DNA of 64,000 nt, taken from positions 9,823,101 to 9,887,100 of the forward strand of contig OX459101.1 of assembly GCA_949775045.1 (NCBI GenBank), read 5' to 3'. How positions within the stretch are numbered: position 1 is the stretch's first letter; each line of letters starts with the position of its first letter. Below, piece by piece: positions 1-10,984 of this stretch. The notes beneath the pieces are model-generated. The model did not search any database and was not told the DNA's origin. It was given only the letters and a program-made list of their open reading frames with translations. Position numbers and translations under genes: made by a program. The DNA is from Metridium senile. Taxonomy: Eukaryota > Cnidaria > Anthozoa > Actiniaria > Metridiidae.

Positions 1-598
1 GAATAACGATTGTAAGCAACTTACACTAAATATCTCAAAAATAACCTCCATGTTCTTGGCGAGAATAATGATTGTAAGCAACACTAAATATCTCAAAAAT
101 AACCTCCATGTTCTTGACGAGAATAATGATTTTAAGCAACACTAAATATCTCAAAAATAACCTCCATGTTCTTGACAAGAATAATGATTGTAAGCAACTT
201 ACACTAAATATCTTAAAAATAACCTCCATGTTCTTGACGAGAATAATGATTTTAAGCAACACTAAATATCTCAACAATAACCTCCATGTTCTTGACTAGA
301 ATAATGACGGCTGCAATCAACACTAAATATCTGAACAATAACCTCCATGTCCTTGACGAGAATATATATTGTCACACTAAATGGCTCAAAAATAACGTCC
401 ATGTTCTTGACGAGAATATATATTGTAACACTAAATGTCTCAACAATAACCTCCATGTTCTCAAAGTAAAACAACACTAAATATCCCAACAATAACGTCC
501 ATGTTCTCAAAGTAAAACAACACTAAATATCCCAACAATAACGTCCATGTTCTCAAAGTAAAACAACACTACATATCACAACAATAACGTCCATGTTC
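1..598. repeat. minisatellite, 46-62 bp unit, first block
   Basis: Eleven head-to-tail copies share the core CTAAATATCTCAA and CCTCCATGTTCTTGACGAG. Spacing between cores is 58, 58, 62, 58, 61, 54, 54, 46, 46 and 46 bases, so the unit shortens stepwise rightwards. Short reading frames on both strands through it are only translations of the repeat. Confidence 0.9.
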
Positions 599-868
599 TT
601 GACAAGAATGATAATTGGAAGCAACACTGAATATTTAAAATAAACATAAACCAAATAATTTTACAACGTTTCCAAGTTTCCATGACTTCATCATTGTAAG
701 CCTCCATCACAGACGTCTGCAACGGAGGGTAATCATCAGGAATTAAAAAACAATTGTTCATTTATTTCAGAAGATGAAGCCATGGAGACTTCGAAACGTT
801 GTTAAATTATTTCTATATTTAAATCGTGTAGCTAGAAGTTCTTTTGTTCGGATACCATGTTCTCAAAC
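599..868. other. unassigned spacer between minisatellite blocks
   Basis: About 270 bases of AT-rich sequence with no repeat copy, no convincing exon and no terminal inverted repeat that I can see. Confidence 0.5.
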
Positions 869-1504
869 ACACATAATAATAAATAGACACTAAATATCCC
901 AACAAGAATATCCATGTTATAGATGAGAGCTAGCACTGTAAGCCACACTAATTATCTCAACAATAACCTCCATGTTATAGATGAGAGCTAGCACTGTAAG
1001 CCACACTAATTATCTCAACAATAACCTCCATGTTATTCACGAGAGCAATGATTGTCAACAACACTAAATAACCTCCATGTTAAAGATGAGAGCAATGATT
1101 GTAAGCAACACTAAATATCCCAACAATAACGTCCATGTTCTTGAGCATGAATAATTATATTTGTAACCCGGGGGGGGGGGGGGTTCTCCCTTTATCCAAG
1201 TGGTAGGGGTGATCGGCGTACCTTTTAGGGTTAAAATATTTCCAGTGCGTACCTTTTAGGGTTCATTTAGAGTTTTGGCTCAAAAATCAGTTGTAAGGGT
1301 CGTTTTTACTCTGTTTTATTTTTATCTGTGCGTACCTTTTAGGGGTCATTTTCAAAATCTCCGCCGATCACTCCTACCACTTGGACAAATGGAGTACCCC
1401 CCCGGGATTTGTAAGCAACACTAAATATCTCAATAATAACCTCTATGTTCTCAAACAAAAATCTCCATGTTATAGATGAGAATAATGATTGTAAACAACA
1501 CTAA
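869..1504. repeat. minisatellite, second block, split by a MITE
   Basis: The same family of units resumes (CTAAATATC, CCTCCATGTTATAG, GTAAGCAACAC) with two almost identical neighbouring copies near 915-1020. The array is interrupted at 1167-1406 by a hAT-like MITE and bounded on the right by a second MITE at 1505. Both insertions lie within recognisable repeat units. Confidence 0.8.
1167..1406. mobile_element. hAT-like MITE with 8-bp target duplication
   Basis: A 240-bp element starts CCCGGGGG and ends CCCCCGGG, with terminal inverted repeats extending inward (left GTGGTAGGGGTGATCGGCG, right the diverged complement CGCCGATCACTCCTACCAC). The direct repeat ATTTGTAA flanks it at 1159-1166 and 1407-1414, and removing the element and one copy restores the minisatellite unit. 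An 8-bp duplication is typical of hAT. The interior carries three copies of GCGTACCTTTTAGGG. A longer relative with its own 8-bp duplication lies at 45928 and a truncated copy at 55611. Confidence 0.85.
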
Positions 1505-1695
1505 GGCCTCGTCTGAATCCGATCCGGCTGAAACCGCATAGAAATATTTGCGTCCACACGAATCCTGTTGATCGTTTCCTATTCAAAAGTATGCGGTTTC
1601 GGTGACCGGATTCACTGGATTCGTGTGGACGATAGGCCGATTCGCATTAAAAAGTATGCGGTTTCAAAAGAATCCGGATCCGTGTAGCCGTGGTC
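1505..1695. mobile_element. PIF/Harbinger-like MITE, TAA duplication
   Basis: A 191-bp element inserted in a minisatellite unit, flanked by TAA at 1502-1504 and 1696-1698. The ends are decayed inverted repeats (GGCCTCGTCTG at the left; the complement of GGCTACACGGATCCGG at the right). The inner sequence contains two direct AAAAGTATGCGGTTTC copies and two CGTGTGGACG/CGTCCACACG halves. The 3-bp TWA duplication suggests PIF/Harbinger or ISL2EU. Superfamily is an inference. Confidence 0.65.
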
Positions 1696-1953
1696 TAAAT
1701 ATCGGTCCTGATAAATAACGGATTACAATTTTTTTGTGTTTCTATGCATATCAGTATGTGTTCTCTCAGTCCAGAAATGTGTATTACCTTGACTTTGTCC
1801 AATATATGTATATACCCAAAACAGTTTTCCCCTTGAGAGTTGGCGATTAGCGATCAGATACACCTCTTATAAACGATTCATCAAATTTGCTTCTCAAAAT
1901 CGCATTCAGCAAGTCCATTATACGCAATAGACTTTTTGACGGTTTTCGTAGTT

Positions 1954-2392
1954 CAACCTAAGCCTCGATAGTGTGGAACATATTCTTTAGAATTTGACTA
2001 CAGCCCCGTGGAATTATTAGAAATAACAATTACTTTAGTCGTTCCTAAGATTTTGAATGCTTTACAATATTTTGCTTGTAGAATAAAAGTATAATGGACT
2101 ATTTAACAATATTTATTTATATTATTTTCATTTTCTGTCTTGAAAATGACGCTTGATGCGTCAAAACGTCGACTAGCACTAATATTAATATTTATTTTGA
2201 AACCGTTAACAAAAACTACAATTATTGACTATTTTATTTATCAAAAGGATGCGTCTTTTTCTTTTTTGGAAGCTGGAGTCTAGGTTAACCGTGATATTTT
2301 CTAGCTAATGTTTAATTGTTTGATATAAAGTGTACATTCCTTGAATTACCGCGAGCTGTAGTCAAATTCTAAAGAATGTATTAGAGTCGTTT
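1954..2392. mobile_element. inverted-repeat element with TTCTTTAGAATTTGACTACAG arms
   Basis: The left arm CAACCTAAGCCTCGATAGTG followed by ATTCTTTAGAATTTGACTAC is answered at 2355-2390 by GTAGTCAAATTCTAAAGAAT. The same arms occur in a short version at 48128-48290 and as a single left arm at 51938-51995. The interior (about 350 bp) has no coding sequence. No clear target duplication was found. Confidence 0.65.
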
Positions 2393-2952
2393 TCGTTTGA
2401 GTGGGAAACTTGAGTATGACGCGATACCGCTACGATACGGCAGAAAGGTTAATGAATTTAAGTTAAAGTTTTGCAATAACAGATGTTTCGAAGCAAATTG
2501 AAACATAGCTAACAAGAATATTAGTTTTTTTAAATTTTTATTGCTTGATGGATTAATATTTTAAACTCAATTTCATTTTTTTTAGACAAAAAAAAATAGA
2601 TTTGGATCTCAATAATAATTTTAATTATAAAAAATATAACCTAACAATAGATGCTAATTGTCAATTAATTATTAACGCAAAATTCAATAGACTACTGAGT
2701 TCAATAAGCTTCCAATTTCTTCAAAGGTGCTAGAGTGACAAGAACTTGAAATTTCAATTTTGAAAATCAGGTGTTGGGAGCTTTGAAATGAAAGTTAAAT
2801 ATCGATCTTCAAACAATTAAAATTTCATTGGTGTGATATAGTTTAGGGCGAACTCATTAGCCTAAAAACATTGAACTCAAGTGTGAGGACGGTTTTTCGC
2901 TAAATTCCAATCAAAAACGCAGAAGACGAAGAAAAATCATACGTATATCATA
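2393..2952. other. no recognisable feature
   Basis: AT-rich sequence with poly-A and poly-T runs. I see no exon, inverted repeat or tandem repeat of note. Confidence 0.5.
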
Positions 2953-3031
2953 AAAAATACGCTGACACTGCAATTGATATTACCAAAGCTGCGGTGTTAG
3001 AACCACCTATCATTAGCTATCAGCTTTTTCC
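2953..3031 (+). repeat. dispersed repeat, copy 1 of 2
   Basis: The segment ATACGCTGACACTGCAAT through ACCACCTATCATTAGCTATCAGC recurs in the same orientation at 4191-4266 with a handful of differences. About 1.2 kb separates the copies. Nature unknown. Confidence 0.7.
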
Positions 3032-3084
3032 ACGCTTCATATTTATACTTAGTATCTCTCTTAGTCTAACTCCTTTACGCCAAC

Positions 3085-3245
3085 AAAAGGCTAAAGCTCG
3101 AAACGTCAGTAAAGTTAAGGACGTTAAGTCAACATTTTTACGTCATTTTTTAAGTCATCAAATTTCATCATAATACCTATCGTTTATATCAAACATCGAC
3201 GCAGCCTATACTACTTTACTCGCTAGTTTCCATTTAGATTATTTT
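3085..3245. repeat. dispersed repeat, inverted partner at 15735-15870
   Basis: The order GCTCGAAACGTCAGTAAAGT, GTTGACTTAACATTTTTACG (read in complement), ATGATAGGTAATAT and TATAGGCTGCG is found at 15735-15870 in the opposite orientation. The other copy runs straight into a long AAT microsatellite, which suggests a transposon end with a repetitive tail. Class unknown. Confidence 0.6.
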
Positions 3246-3564
3246 CCAGATTATTTTTGTAAGTGTACACTTAAGGTTATCGCCAACTGCCGCCGTGAAA
3301 TTGAAAGTAAAGTGTTAATGCCTCTCTTTAGTTAATATTGAATATTGTTATTGAAATCGTGAAAACAGCAACTTAAAACTTAAGGTAGCTAAGCGAAAGA
3401 AAATGCTTGCTTTTGCGAGTCACAGTGAAATATTGTTATGTTAAAAAATCGTTAAAAATACGCCCAACATTCTCAGTAAAGTAAGAACCCGAATTATTCA
3501 CTGACAGTTTCATGTTATTAGTGGAAACTATTATTATTATTTTTAATATTTTTATTGGTTTCCC

Positions 3565-3772
3565 TAGCCTACAGAGCAGGCGTTCTTTTTGCTTTTTGGA
3601 GAATTTAGGATCTTGGGCTTCCTGTGTTAATTTACCGCGACCGCGCGAAATATGGAGCTTAGCCAAAAATGGAGTGTAGGGGGGAGGGGGAAGGGAAAGA
3701 AGGGAACGCCTGCCCGCAGCCATTGTCTTATTGTGGCACTCGTTCGTGAAAGAACGCCTGTTTTGCAGGCTA
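3565..3772. mobile_element. MULE-like foldback MITE, perfect 9-bp duplication
   Basis: A 208-bp element with ends TAGCCTACAGAGCAGGC and GCCTGTTTTGCAGGCTA is flanked by TGGTTTCCC at 3556-3564 and 3773-3781. Inside are GGGCTTCCTGTGTTAA and GAACGCCTG, shared with the element at 49082. A 9-bp duplication plus TIRs is the MULE/Mutator pattern. Short frames across it have no protein similarity I recognise. Confidence 0.85.
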
Positions 3773-4190
3773 TGGTTTCCCTTGTGATGCTTATTGGTTT
3801 TCCTTCAGTACCTTTTACAAAACGATTTTTATTATTATTACGATTGTTATTAGAAATATATCTTTTACAACTATTGCAGTTTTTTCTTTACAATAACATT
3901 TATTTCATTATAAATATCCATTGATCATTCTGATTTATTATTAATATTTTCTTACAAAGTAATTTATTTTTCGTTTTGAATATATTTGATATAATGAAAT
4001 CAAAGAATAAATAATAGGGACAGAGAAAAGAAAACAAATTGATTGGAAATTTTATTTCTGGTTCGCTTTCTAAAGTGGCACTTAGCTTTATTTGTAGATC
4101 TCATCTTTTTTAATTAGGAGGAAAAAACTCGGTTTGTCGTGCAATAGGGCATGTCGTTTTTACATACATCATACTTTTAAGGACAACAAA

Positions 4191-4266
4191 AAAAATACGC
4201 TGACACTGCAATAAATATTTTCAAAGCTGCGGTTTTTGAACCACCTATCATTGACTATCAGCTATT
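4191..4266 (+). repeat. dispersed repeat, copy 2 of 2
   Basis: Partner of 2953-3031; shares the blocks GCTGACACTGCAAT, CAAAGCTGCGGT and ACCACCTATCATT. Confidence 0.7.
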
Positions 4267-4371
4267 ATTGTAGCAGTATTGAATACAACTACCAGAATGC
4301 TTTGCGGTACTGGTAGTAAAATGATGCAACCGTAAAGCAGCCAAGTTCACACGGGAAGACGTAAGGATCGT

Positions 4372-4805
4372 CTGGACGGACGGACAAATCGTCTTATGAC
4401 GGACAAATCGACTTATGACGGACAAATCGTCTTATGGCAGACAAATCGTCTCATGGCGGACAATTCTTTTTATGTCGGACAAATCGTCTTATGACGGACA
4501 AATCGTCTTATGACGGACAAATCGTCTTATGACGGACAAATCGTCTTATGACGGTCAAATCGTCTTATGACGGACAAATCGTCTTATGACGGACAAATCG
4601 TCTTATGACGGTCAAATCGTCTTATGACGGACAAATCGTTTTATGATGGACAAATCGTCTTATGGCGGACAAATCGTCTTATGATGGACAAATCGTCCTA
4701 TGACGGACAGATCGTTTTATGACGGACAAATCGTCTTATGACGGACAAATCGTCCTATGACGGACAGATCGTTTTATGACGGACAAATCGTCTTATGACG
4801 GACAA
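4372..4805. repeat. 19-bp tandem array
   Basis: More than twenty copies of GACGGACAAATCGTCTTAT, mostly exact, with variants such as ATGGCGGAC and TCGTCCTATG. The combination GATCGTTTTATGACGGAC appears twice, showing a small higher-order duplication. ACGGACAAATCGTC is partly palindromic at its core (GAC..GTC). Confidence 0.92.
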
Positions 4806-4882
4806 GAAGCCTGATGTGAAAACGGAACGAACACAATTTGAGACGAAAACGTCGTCTGATTTATTTTTGAATTCATATATTA

Positions 4883-5063
4883 GGGACGGACCATTATATT
4901 GATACTTGATGAGGAGGTTGCGGGATTCCCCAAAAAAATATCTAGCACAGCTTTAACCTTGAAAAATAATTTCGTGCACAACAAAATATCCAGAAAAAAT
5001 GTCGTGCAAATCTGAAAAGAAAATATCCTGCAAATATCCTTCAAACATCTAATGGTCCAGCCC
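4883..5063. mobile_element. PIF/Harbinger-like MITE (GGGACGGACC family)
   Basis: A 181-bp element from GGGACGGACCATTA to TAATGGTCCAGCCC, flanked by TTA at 4880-4882 and 5064-5066. The interior has the family hallmark of repeated AAAATATC..GCA blocks. Relatives lie at 16340 and 61152, with fragments at 54362 and 56559. Confidence 0.8.
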
Positions 5064-5066
5064 TTA

Positions 5067-5454
5067 CCGACGATTTGTCTGTCGAAACGTCAAAATTTGT
5101 TCATTACGTTCTGTTTATTGTTTAACAAAGAGATAGATTAGCCATGCTATCGCCACAAACCTGATGTTTATGTTAGAATTGATCTAGATAATCGGCACCT
5201 TAATGTCTACATCCTTATCCTTTATATAAACAATAACACGGATACATGCACGGAGGAAAACGATCGATACAGGGATCCCACACACGATTAATTCATTTAA
5301 ACGTTAGGCTGAGTTAAGACAAATGTTCAAATCGTTTATCTTAGTTTTTGCATGTAATAGTTATATTTTAAAACTCGCTGGTTTACATATATTTTGCAAG
5401 ATTGCAAGGGAGGATACAATGCTTCCACATAAACATATACAATGTATTTCTTCA
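5067..5454. other. no recognisable feature
   Basis: Mixed AT-rich sequence. No exon with plausible splice sites and no inverted repeat seen. Confidence 0.45.
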
Positions 5455-5905
5455 GTTTTTGTTGTGTTTTGTTTTTGTTTACTTTTGTTTGTATGTTAAT
5501 TTGTTTTATTGTATGTTTGTTTGTTTGTTTGTTTGTTTTTATGGTACTTTATTTGTCTGTTTGTGTGTTTATTTGAGTGTTAAAGTTTTTGTTTCTTTCT
5601 CTTTATGTCTGTTTCTTTTGTAGTTTGTTTGCTTGTTTATTTATTTTTATTTATTTATTTATTTTTTATTTTATTTATTTTTTTTGTCAGTTTGTTTGTT
5701 TGTTTGTTTGTTCGATTGTTTGTTTGTTTATTTATTTATTTATTTTTGTTTATTTGTTTTTGTTTGTTTGTTTGTCAGTTTGTTTGTTTGTTTGTAGTTT
5801 GTTTGATTGATTGTTTGTTTGTCAGTTTGTTTGCTTGCTTGCCTTCTTGATTGCCTGTTTTATTGTGTTATTGTTCGTTTACCTGTATGTTTGATTGCGG
5901 TTTGT
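5455..5905. repeat. (TTTG)n/(TTTA)n degenerate microsatellite
   Basis: Runs of TTTG and TTTA interspersed with CTGT. The hydrophobic Phe/Leu/Val/Cys frames that run through it are repeat translations without gene character. Confidence 0.9.
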
Positions 5906-7337
5906 TTGTTATTACGTTTATGGTATTTAGAAACTAAGGCATAGAACCAGCTTTTCTCTTTTCTTAATAACAATTATCTATCGCGTACTTTCATAAGTGA
6001 CCCTTTTTGCCTGTAGCTAGCACGCGAAGGAATGTACTGAGATAAAAATATCTTCTACTGAGATAGCTAGCTGTCGAAACTGTCACAACTGGTGCATTTT
6101 ATCACGTCCTATGATTTCACGAGGAAATAACGAAAATCCTTTCTTAAAAACGACTAAAAATCTGAAATTAACTGTTTAGCCCTTGTAGTCAGACGCTGTT
6201 TAAAGGTTTTGTATTTCACTCAATGACCATCTTAAAAGCTTAAGTTTGTACAAGTTGCTTTGTATCAACAGCCAATCAATCTCTTCTTGAAACATGACAA
6301 AAGACAAAAGACACTGCTGAAGAATACTTATAGCTAGACCTACCATTGTTCTCGCTTATTAATATTGATAGTAGTTTTGTTATATAAAAACCGGCTTCGA
6401 CGGTGTAGACAGTTTTAAAGGAGAAAAATATATTTGCGTTTATTTCGTATTTATAATCTCTGCAAGTATCAATTGTCTTTGTTTATTTATTCATCAATAT
6501 TTTTGTTTCTCTACAGTTTTATTTATTTACTTATTTATCGTATAATTTGTTTGTTTATCTAACTCTAAATACTTTATATCTATCAACTATCTATTTTTCT
6601 ATCTGTTTGTTTAAATATTTATCTTTAAAACAAACCTTTCTATATTGTAATTTCATGGAAACTGGAGGAATTCTGCAAGTTATTTAATTATTTATCTTAT
6701 AATATATTTGTATTTGTTTATCTGTAAGTTCACAGTCAATCGACAAATGCAGAAAAATGTTTCAACAATTTACATACATGAAAAGACTACTTTGATATAT
6801 GGCAGAGTTTCCAACTGCAGTGCTCCAAAAATGATTTCAAATTGGAAAGACTGCAAATTGTAAAAAATAGTAATTTTTATCACAGCAGGATTTTCAGGAA
6901 GTTTTAGATTAATCCGCTTGTCATTTTTACAAAAATAGAAATATATTTTATTGTCGCAACACTTTCAGTTCACAAGGTTAGTTCAAAATCATGTTTTTTA
7001 CCGTAACAAGTCGTTTTTAACGATGAAAAGACATGTATTCGAAACTTTGTCCGTAAATAGATAAACTAGCTAGTGTGCTAACAACTAAAAGCTTAAAAAC
7101 AATAAAATAAACACAAACGTTTATCAATTAAAAATTTGTTGGAAATTAGCAAAGAATTTCTAAAATCGTGGTTCTGTTTTATAGCTGGTAGCTTACAAAA
7201 ACCCGAATATAGTCACAAACATTGCAAATAAACCAGTTTGGTTACCCTGGATGCCAGAGGATTGAAGGTTGTGAAGGTTTAGAATAGTTTCGATTATTTT
7301 GTGTGTATTTTAATTCTGTGTTTGGTAGAATTGAATA
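5906..7337. other. no recognisable feature
   Basis: About 1.4 kb of AT-rich sequence. No tandem array, TIR pair or credible coding exon was found. Short TTTA-rich patches occur at 6480-6620. Confidence 0.45.
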
Positions 7338-7535
7338 GACCAGTTTTGTGTTATCTATGTACTATTTGACAAATGGCGTATTTGCACAGAGATAGCCTCA
7401 ATTTAACATTTTTACCGCATGCTTTGCTTGAGATTTCTGAAGATTTTGCTAAAGATTTTTGACAACAAATCGAGGCTTAGCCTGTATTAATGCGCATTTT
7501 GTTAAATAGTACAGCGGTGATAGATAACGTGATAC
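7338..7535. mobile_element. inverted-repeat element, TACTATTTGACAAA family, copy 1
   Basis: The left arm GTACTATTTGACAAATGGCG, TTTGCACAGAGATAGCCTC is answered by GAGGCTTAGCCTGTATTAAT, GCGCATTTTGTTAAATAGTA, CAGCGGTGATAGATAACGTG. Copies lie at 24776-24982 and 54880-55163. Arms are about 75 bp. No open frame inside. Confidence 0.7.
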
Positions 7536-8180
7536 TCAAGTATTGGTTTGCGACTCGTATATATTCAGATTCTCAACAAAATAAGCGATTAAACTGTCGC
7601 AAAAAAAATAGCTGACGAGCATTTTTGCGTTTGTTATTAAAACAAACCTTAGCAAATTAATCTAAAGAACAGTGTTTAAATAAACTACTGACAAATAGAG
7701 GAGAAAATATACTGACCTTCACGGTTGCAAACGTGTCACAAAGTAGCAGATACAACGTACTTGTAAGCTTTTAAGACTCAAAGATGATAGACGCTTTAAT
7801 AATTAGGAATTCGATGAAACGACTTTGAATATGTGTTCGCAATCTAGTCCAGCTGCCCTGGGGTGATCAGCGAGCTAGTTTGTCGTCTTAATAGTTCGTT
7901 AGCCTTGAGTGTTGTAAATAGTCATTATAATGCATGTAACAAAGTGGGTTTACACTTGATGAAAGTTTAACTCGCCCGGATGTAACCGATGACCTTGACG
8001 ATTGGTGAACTAATGAGAGGCAAATGTCAAAAAACATCAAATCTGGCATGAACACTTGAATATATTATCTGCAACGCTAAGGACTCTGGTTTCGCTCTAG
8101 ATTGAGGTCGTGTCTATGTACCTCTAGATCTAGATGGAGGTAGTGTCAAGGTACATTGTCTACGCTTGAAGTCGGAAGTG
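7536..8180. other. no recognisable feature
   Basis: AT-rich sequence. An imperfect direct repeat (GAGGTCGTGTCTATGTACCT and GAGGTAGTGTCAAGGTACAT) at 8104-8155 is the only structure noticed. Confidence 0.45.
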
Positions 8181-8361
8181 GGAAAAGGAAAAAATGAAGA
8201 AAAAAGTGGGAAATGAACAAAAGGGAATATAGTAATTGTGGAAGGTTACGTATTCGAGGAGAAGGAAATATAATAATTTGAGGAAGAATTAAAGAGAAAG
8301 TGGGAAAATATAATGTTATTTAAAGGAAGAAACAGAAAAAGAAAGGGATCGAGGGAAGAAA

Positions 8362-8486
8362 TAGCTTGCGATGCCGGCGGTCTACTTTGTGAGGAAGAGC
8401 GAAGGAAAGACCGCGGTCTTTTCCTTTTTTTTTCTCTCCCTTTTCCTTCTCTCCCTAACCACACAGACCGCCGGCAACGCAGGCTA
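8362..8486. mobile_element. MULE-like foldback A, shares 9-bp site with foldback B
   Basis: A 125-bp foldback: TAGCTTGCGATGCCGGCGG at the left and CCGCCGGCAACGCAGGCTA at the right, around a purine-rich then pyrimidine-rich centre. It is flanked by GGGAAGAAA at 8353-8361 and 8487-8495. The right-hand duplication also serves as the left duplication of the next element. Confidence 0.85.
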
Positions 8487-8495
8487 GGGAAGAAA

Positions 8496-8584
8496 TAGTC
8501 TCCAGCACAGACGTTTTTAGTGTTGGTTTTTCTCGTGGGGAGAAAAAATATAACCGACACTAAGAGCGACTGCGCGGTGGGCTA
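8496..8584. mobile_element. MULE-like foldback B, same 9-bp target
   Basis: An 89-bp foldback from TAGTCTCCAGCACAGACG to GCGACTGCGCGGTGGGCTA, with an inner stem (AGTGTTGGTTTTTCTC against GAGAAAAAATATAACCGACACT). It lies between GGGAAGAAA at 8487-8495 and a third exact copy at 8585-8593. Confidence 0.75.
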
Positions 8585-8593
8585 GGGAAGAAA

Positions 8594-8875
8594 CAGACAA
8601 ACAAGAAACATCATAACGAAACGTCGTAATTTCTTTGCGCTTGTATTTCTTATTAAAGAAACAAAAGAGTAAGGAAATAAGAAAGAGAACGAATACCATG
8701 AAAGGCTTCTGAAGAGTACATGGCAAATAGTAAGAATATGAAAACTCGAAAATGAAAAGAGGAAGGAATGTAGACAAACAAAGTAACAACAAGACAAATA
8801 ATTGGGGGGAAAACAAGATGATGAGACACACAAAAGAGATAGAGGAAATACGATAGGCCTTAAGTCTTAAAGGCA
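8594..8875. other. purine-rich unassigned DNA
   Basis: A/G-rich on the plus strand (AAGAAACAAAAGAGTAAGGA). The minus-strand frames here are compositional artefacts. Confidence 0.45.
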
Positions 8876-9665
8876 AAATCACGCAGTAATGGCCGACAAA
8901 AGCAACGATAAACTATCGAAAACATATTACTTTATAGATCCTTCTCTACCTCTATCCTCTTACCTCTCAAAAGAATAAGAAAAAAATACAATACCAAAAA
9001 AACAAAGTCTTTATAAAAAACGCAATAATGGCCGACAATAACAATGAAAACATATTACTTTATAGATCCTCCTCTACCTCTATCCTCTTACCTCTCAAAA
9101 GAATAAAAAAAAATACAATACCAAAAAAACAAAGTCTTCATAAAAAAACGCAGTAATGGCCGACAATAACAATGAAAACATATTACTTTATAGATCCTTC
9201 TCAACCTCTATCCTCTTACCTCTTAAAAGAATTAAAAAAAATACAATACCAAAAAAAGCAAAAAAAAACCCGGAGTAATGGCCGACAAAAACAAAGATAA
9301 ACTATCGAAAACATATTACTTTATAGATCCTCCTCTACCTCTATCCTCTTACCTCTCAAAAGAATGAGAAAAAATACAATACCAAAAAAAAGAAGTATTC
9401 ATACAACTAAATATCGACAAAAAAAAAAATACAATACCAAAAAAAAGCAAAAAAAACCCCGGAGTAATGGCCGACAAAAACAAAGATAAACTATCGAAAA
9501 CATATTACTTTATAGATCCTCCTCTACCTCTATCCTCTTACCTCTCAAAAGAATGAGAAAAAATACAATACCAAAAAAAGAAGTCTTCATACAATTAAAT
9601 ATCGACAACATATCGAAAAAATATTACTTTATAGATCCTCCTCTTCCTCTAACCTCTTACCTCTC
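8876..9665. repeat. tandem repeat of ~110-190 bp units
   Basis: Five full copies and one partial contain GTAATGGCCGACAA, ACATATTACTTTATAGATCC, TCTACCTCTATCCTCTTACC and CTCTCAAAAGAAT, separated by variable poly-A stretches with ACAATACCAAAAAA. Unit length changes with those stretches. Confidence 0.88.
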
Positions 9666-9799
9666 TTTCAGTACTGTTTCAGACGTTCGTGAGAAGAGCC
9701 CAACAACATCTTACTATCCATTGTCGTCAACACTCGGTTTTTATCGCAAACAAAGAATATGTAGAATAAGTGTGGTTTCAGATCTAATATCAGTGCTTC

Positions 9800-9948
9800 T
9801 TAAAATAGACATATTAATTTTATAGAGTGCAAGCACTTTAATAGACATAACTAGAGATATTTTTAATTTTAAGAGAGTGCAAAAACTTTAATAGCAAAAA
9901 TAGACATATTTTTTATTTCATAGAGTGCAAGCACTTTACTCGCAACGT
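9800..9948. repeat. ~60-bp tandem repeat, three copies
   Basis: Three diverged copies of AGAGTGCAAGCACTTTAATAG followed by AGACATA and a T-rich segment. The motif GTGCAAGCAC is itself a small palindrome. Confidence 0.7.
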
Positions 9949-10132
9949 GAGATAGAATTGCTATTATGCATGAATAGTATATGCATTTATAAGCCACAGA
10001 CAAGTAATATTTCAACGAGGTATTGTTTCTATTGATTGCTAGTCTAGTAATATTACCTGAGAAGCGCCACTATAGAAGATACTGAAAGTCCTTTTAAAAG
10101 GGCGTGAAATGCTGAAGGAATAGAAAACGCGC

Positions 10133-10262
10133 GCGCGTGCTGTGTGCGGTTATAAAGCACGCGGGGTTGTCAGAACACGAGAGAAGTGTTAAGAGAAGCA
10201 CGACGACACTTCTCGAGTGTTCTGACAATCCCCAAGTGCTTTATAACTGCATACAGCACAGA
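10133..10262. mobile_element. long palindromic foldback
   Basis: The left arm GTGCTGTGTGCGGTTATAAA, GCACG, GTTGTCAGAACACGAGAGAAGTG is mirrored by CACTTCTCGAGTGTTCTGACA, AAGTGCTTTATAACTGCATA, CAGCAC. Arms are about 55 bp around a ~15-bp loop. The right flank (TTTTATTTCTTTTATAAAAT, then CCAATCAAAATACG) resembles the right flank of the palindrome at 20752, so both are probably one family. Confidence 0.75.
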
Positions 10263-10589
10263 AAGCAAGTTTTTTATTTCTTTTATAAAATACAAATTGC
10301 AAACGCGCGTGCTGTGTGCTCTCATAAAGCACGCGCCTCAACCAATCAAAATACGTGATTTCAAATAGTTATTTTATAAAAGTTTTTAACTCCTAAGAGA
10401 TACCATATAAAAACAATCAATACTCTTCGTGATGCATGATTATGATGAGTTTTAGTTATTATAGACAGCCTGTATCTATAAGTTCTTGGTTAATTTAATA
10501 ATTACAGTGTTGCGTAAAATATGTCATAACAGGTACTAAATAAAGATATGTCTGTCTAAAAGTATCAAGTAAAAGTGAAGTAACCGTAT

Positions 10590-10806
10590 TTAACGTCGGT
10601 AGCTCGTGACAGTCATTGACTGATAAACTTGAGGCCGACAGTGCGCTCATTTTACTCCTTTCTCTCCATCAGTGCTCCGTTTTAAGGGTATTTAAAGCTA
10701 CACGGAAAGGAACTGAAGTCGAAACAAGGATGCGCGAGGTCACTGGGAATCGAACTCGCACAGAACGCTGCACACTAACCAACTGTGTCATCCTAACTCC
10801 TTATTA
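10590..10806 (-). mobile_element. tRNA-derived SINE
   Basis: Read on the minus strand, the head has an A-box-like TGACACAGTTGG and a consensus B box GTTCGATTC spaced as in a tRNA. A body follows (CCTCGCGCATCC, TTTCCGTGTAGCTTTAAATA, GGAGCACTGATGG, GAGTAAAATGAGCGCAC, GTCAATGACTGTCACGAGC). The tRNA fold is imperfect, so I call it a SINE and not a functional tRNA gene. I recall this body as common in anthozoan genomes, but this was not checked. Confidence 0.7.
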
Positions 10807-10984
10807 AATCTATGATGATTAAGATGAAGATAATGATGATAATTATTATCATTTTCACTAATAATTACATTGTTCGTAATGCTAAACTATTACCATAGTT
10901 CTACCAAAAAAAACAATAATCATACTTAAAAACATGTTTTTTATATGTTGCGGGTATGCCATGTAAAACCAAATGTACTCCAAT

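Noticed and set aside
5402..5850. Three overlapping hydrophobic frames suggesting membrane proteins
   Set aside because: Translation of TTTG/TTTA microsatellite.
8246..8882. Minus-strand frames of 83-121 codons
   Set aside because: They cross two foldback elements and purine-rich sequence and have no domain signature.
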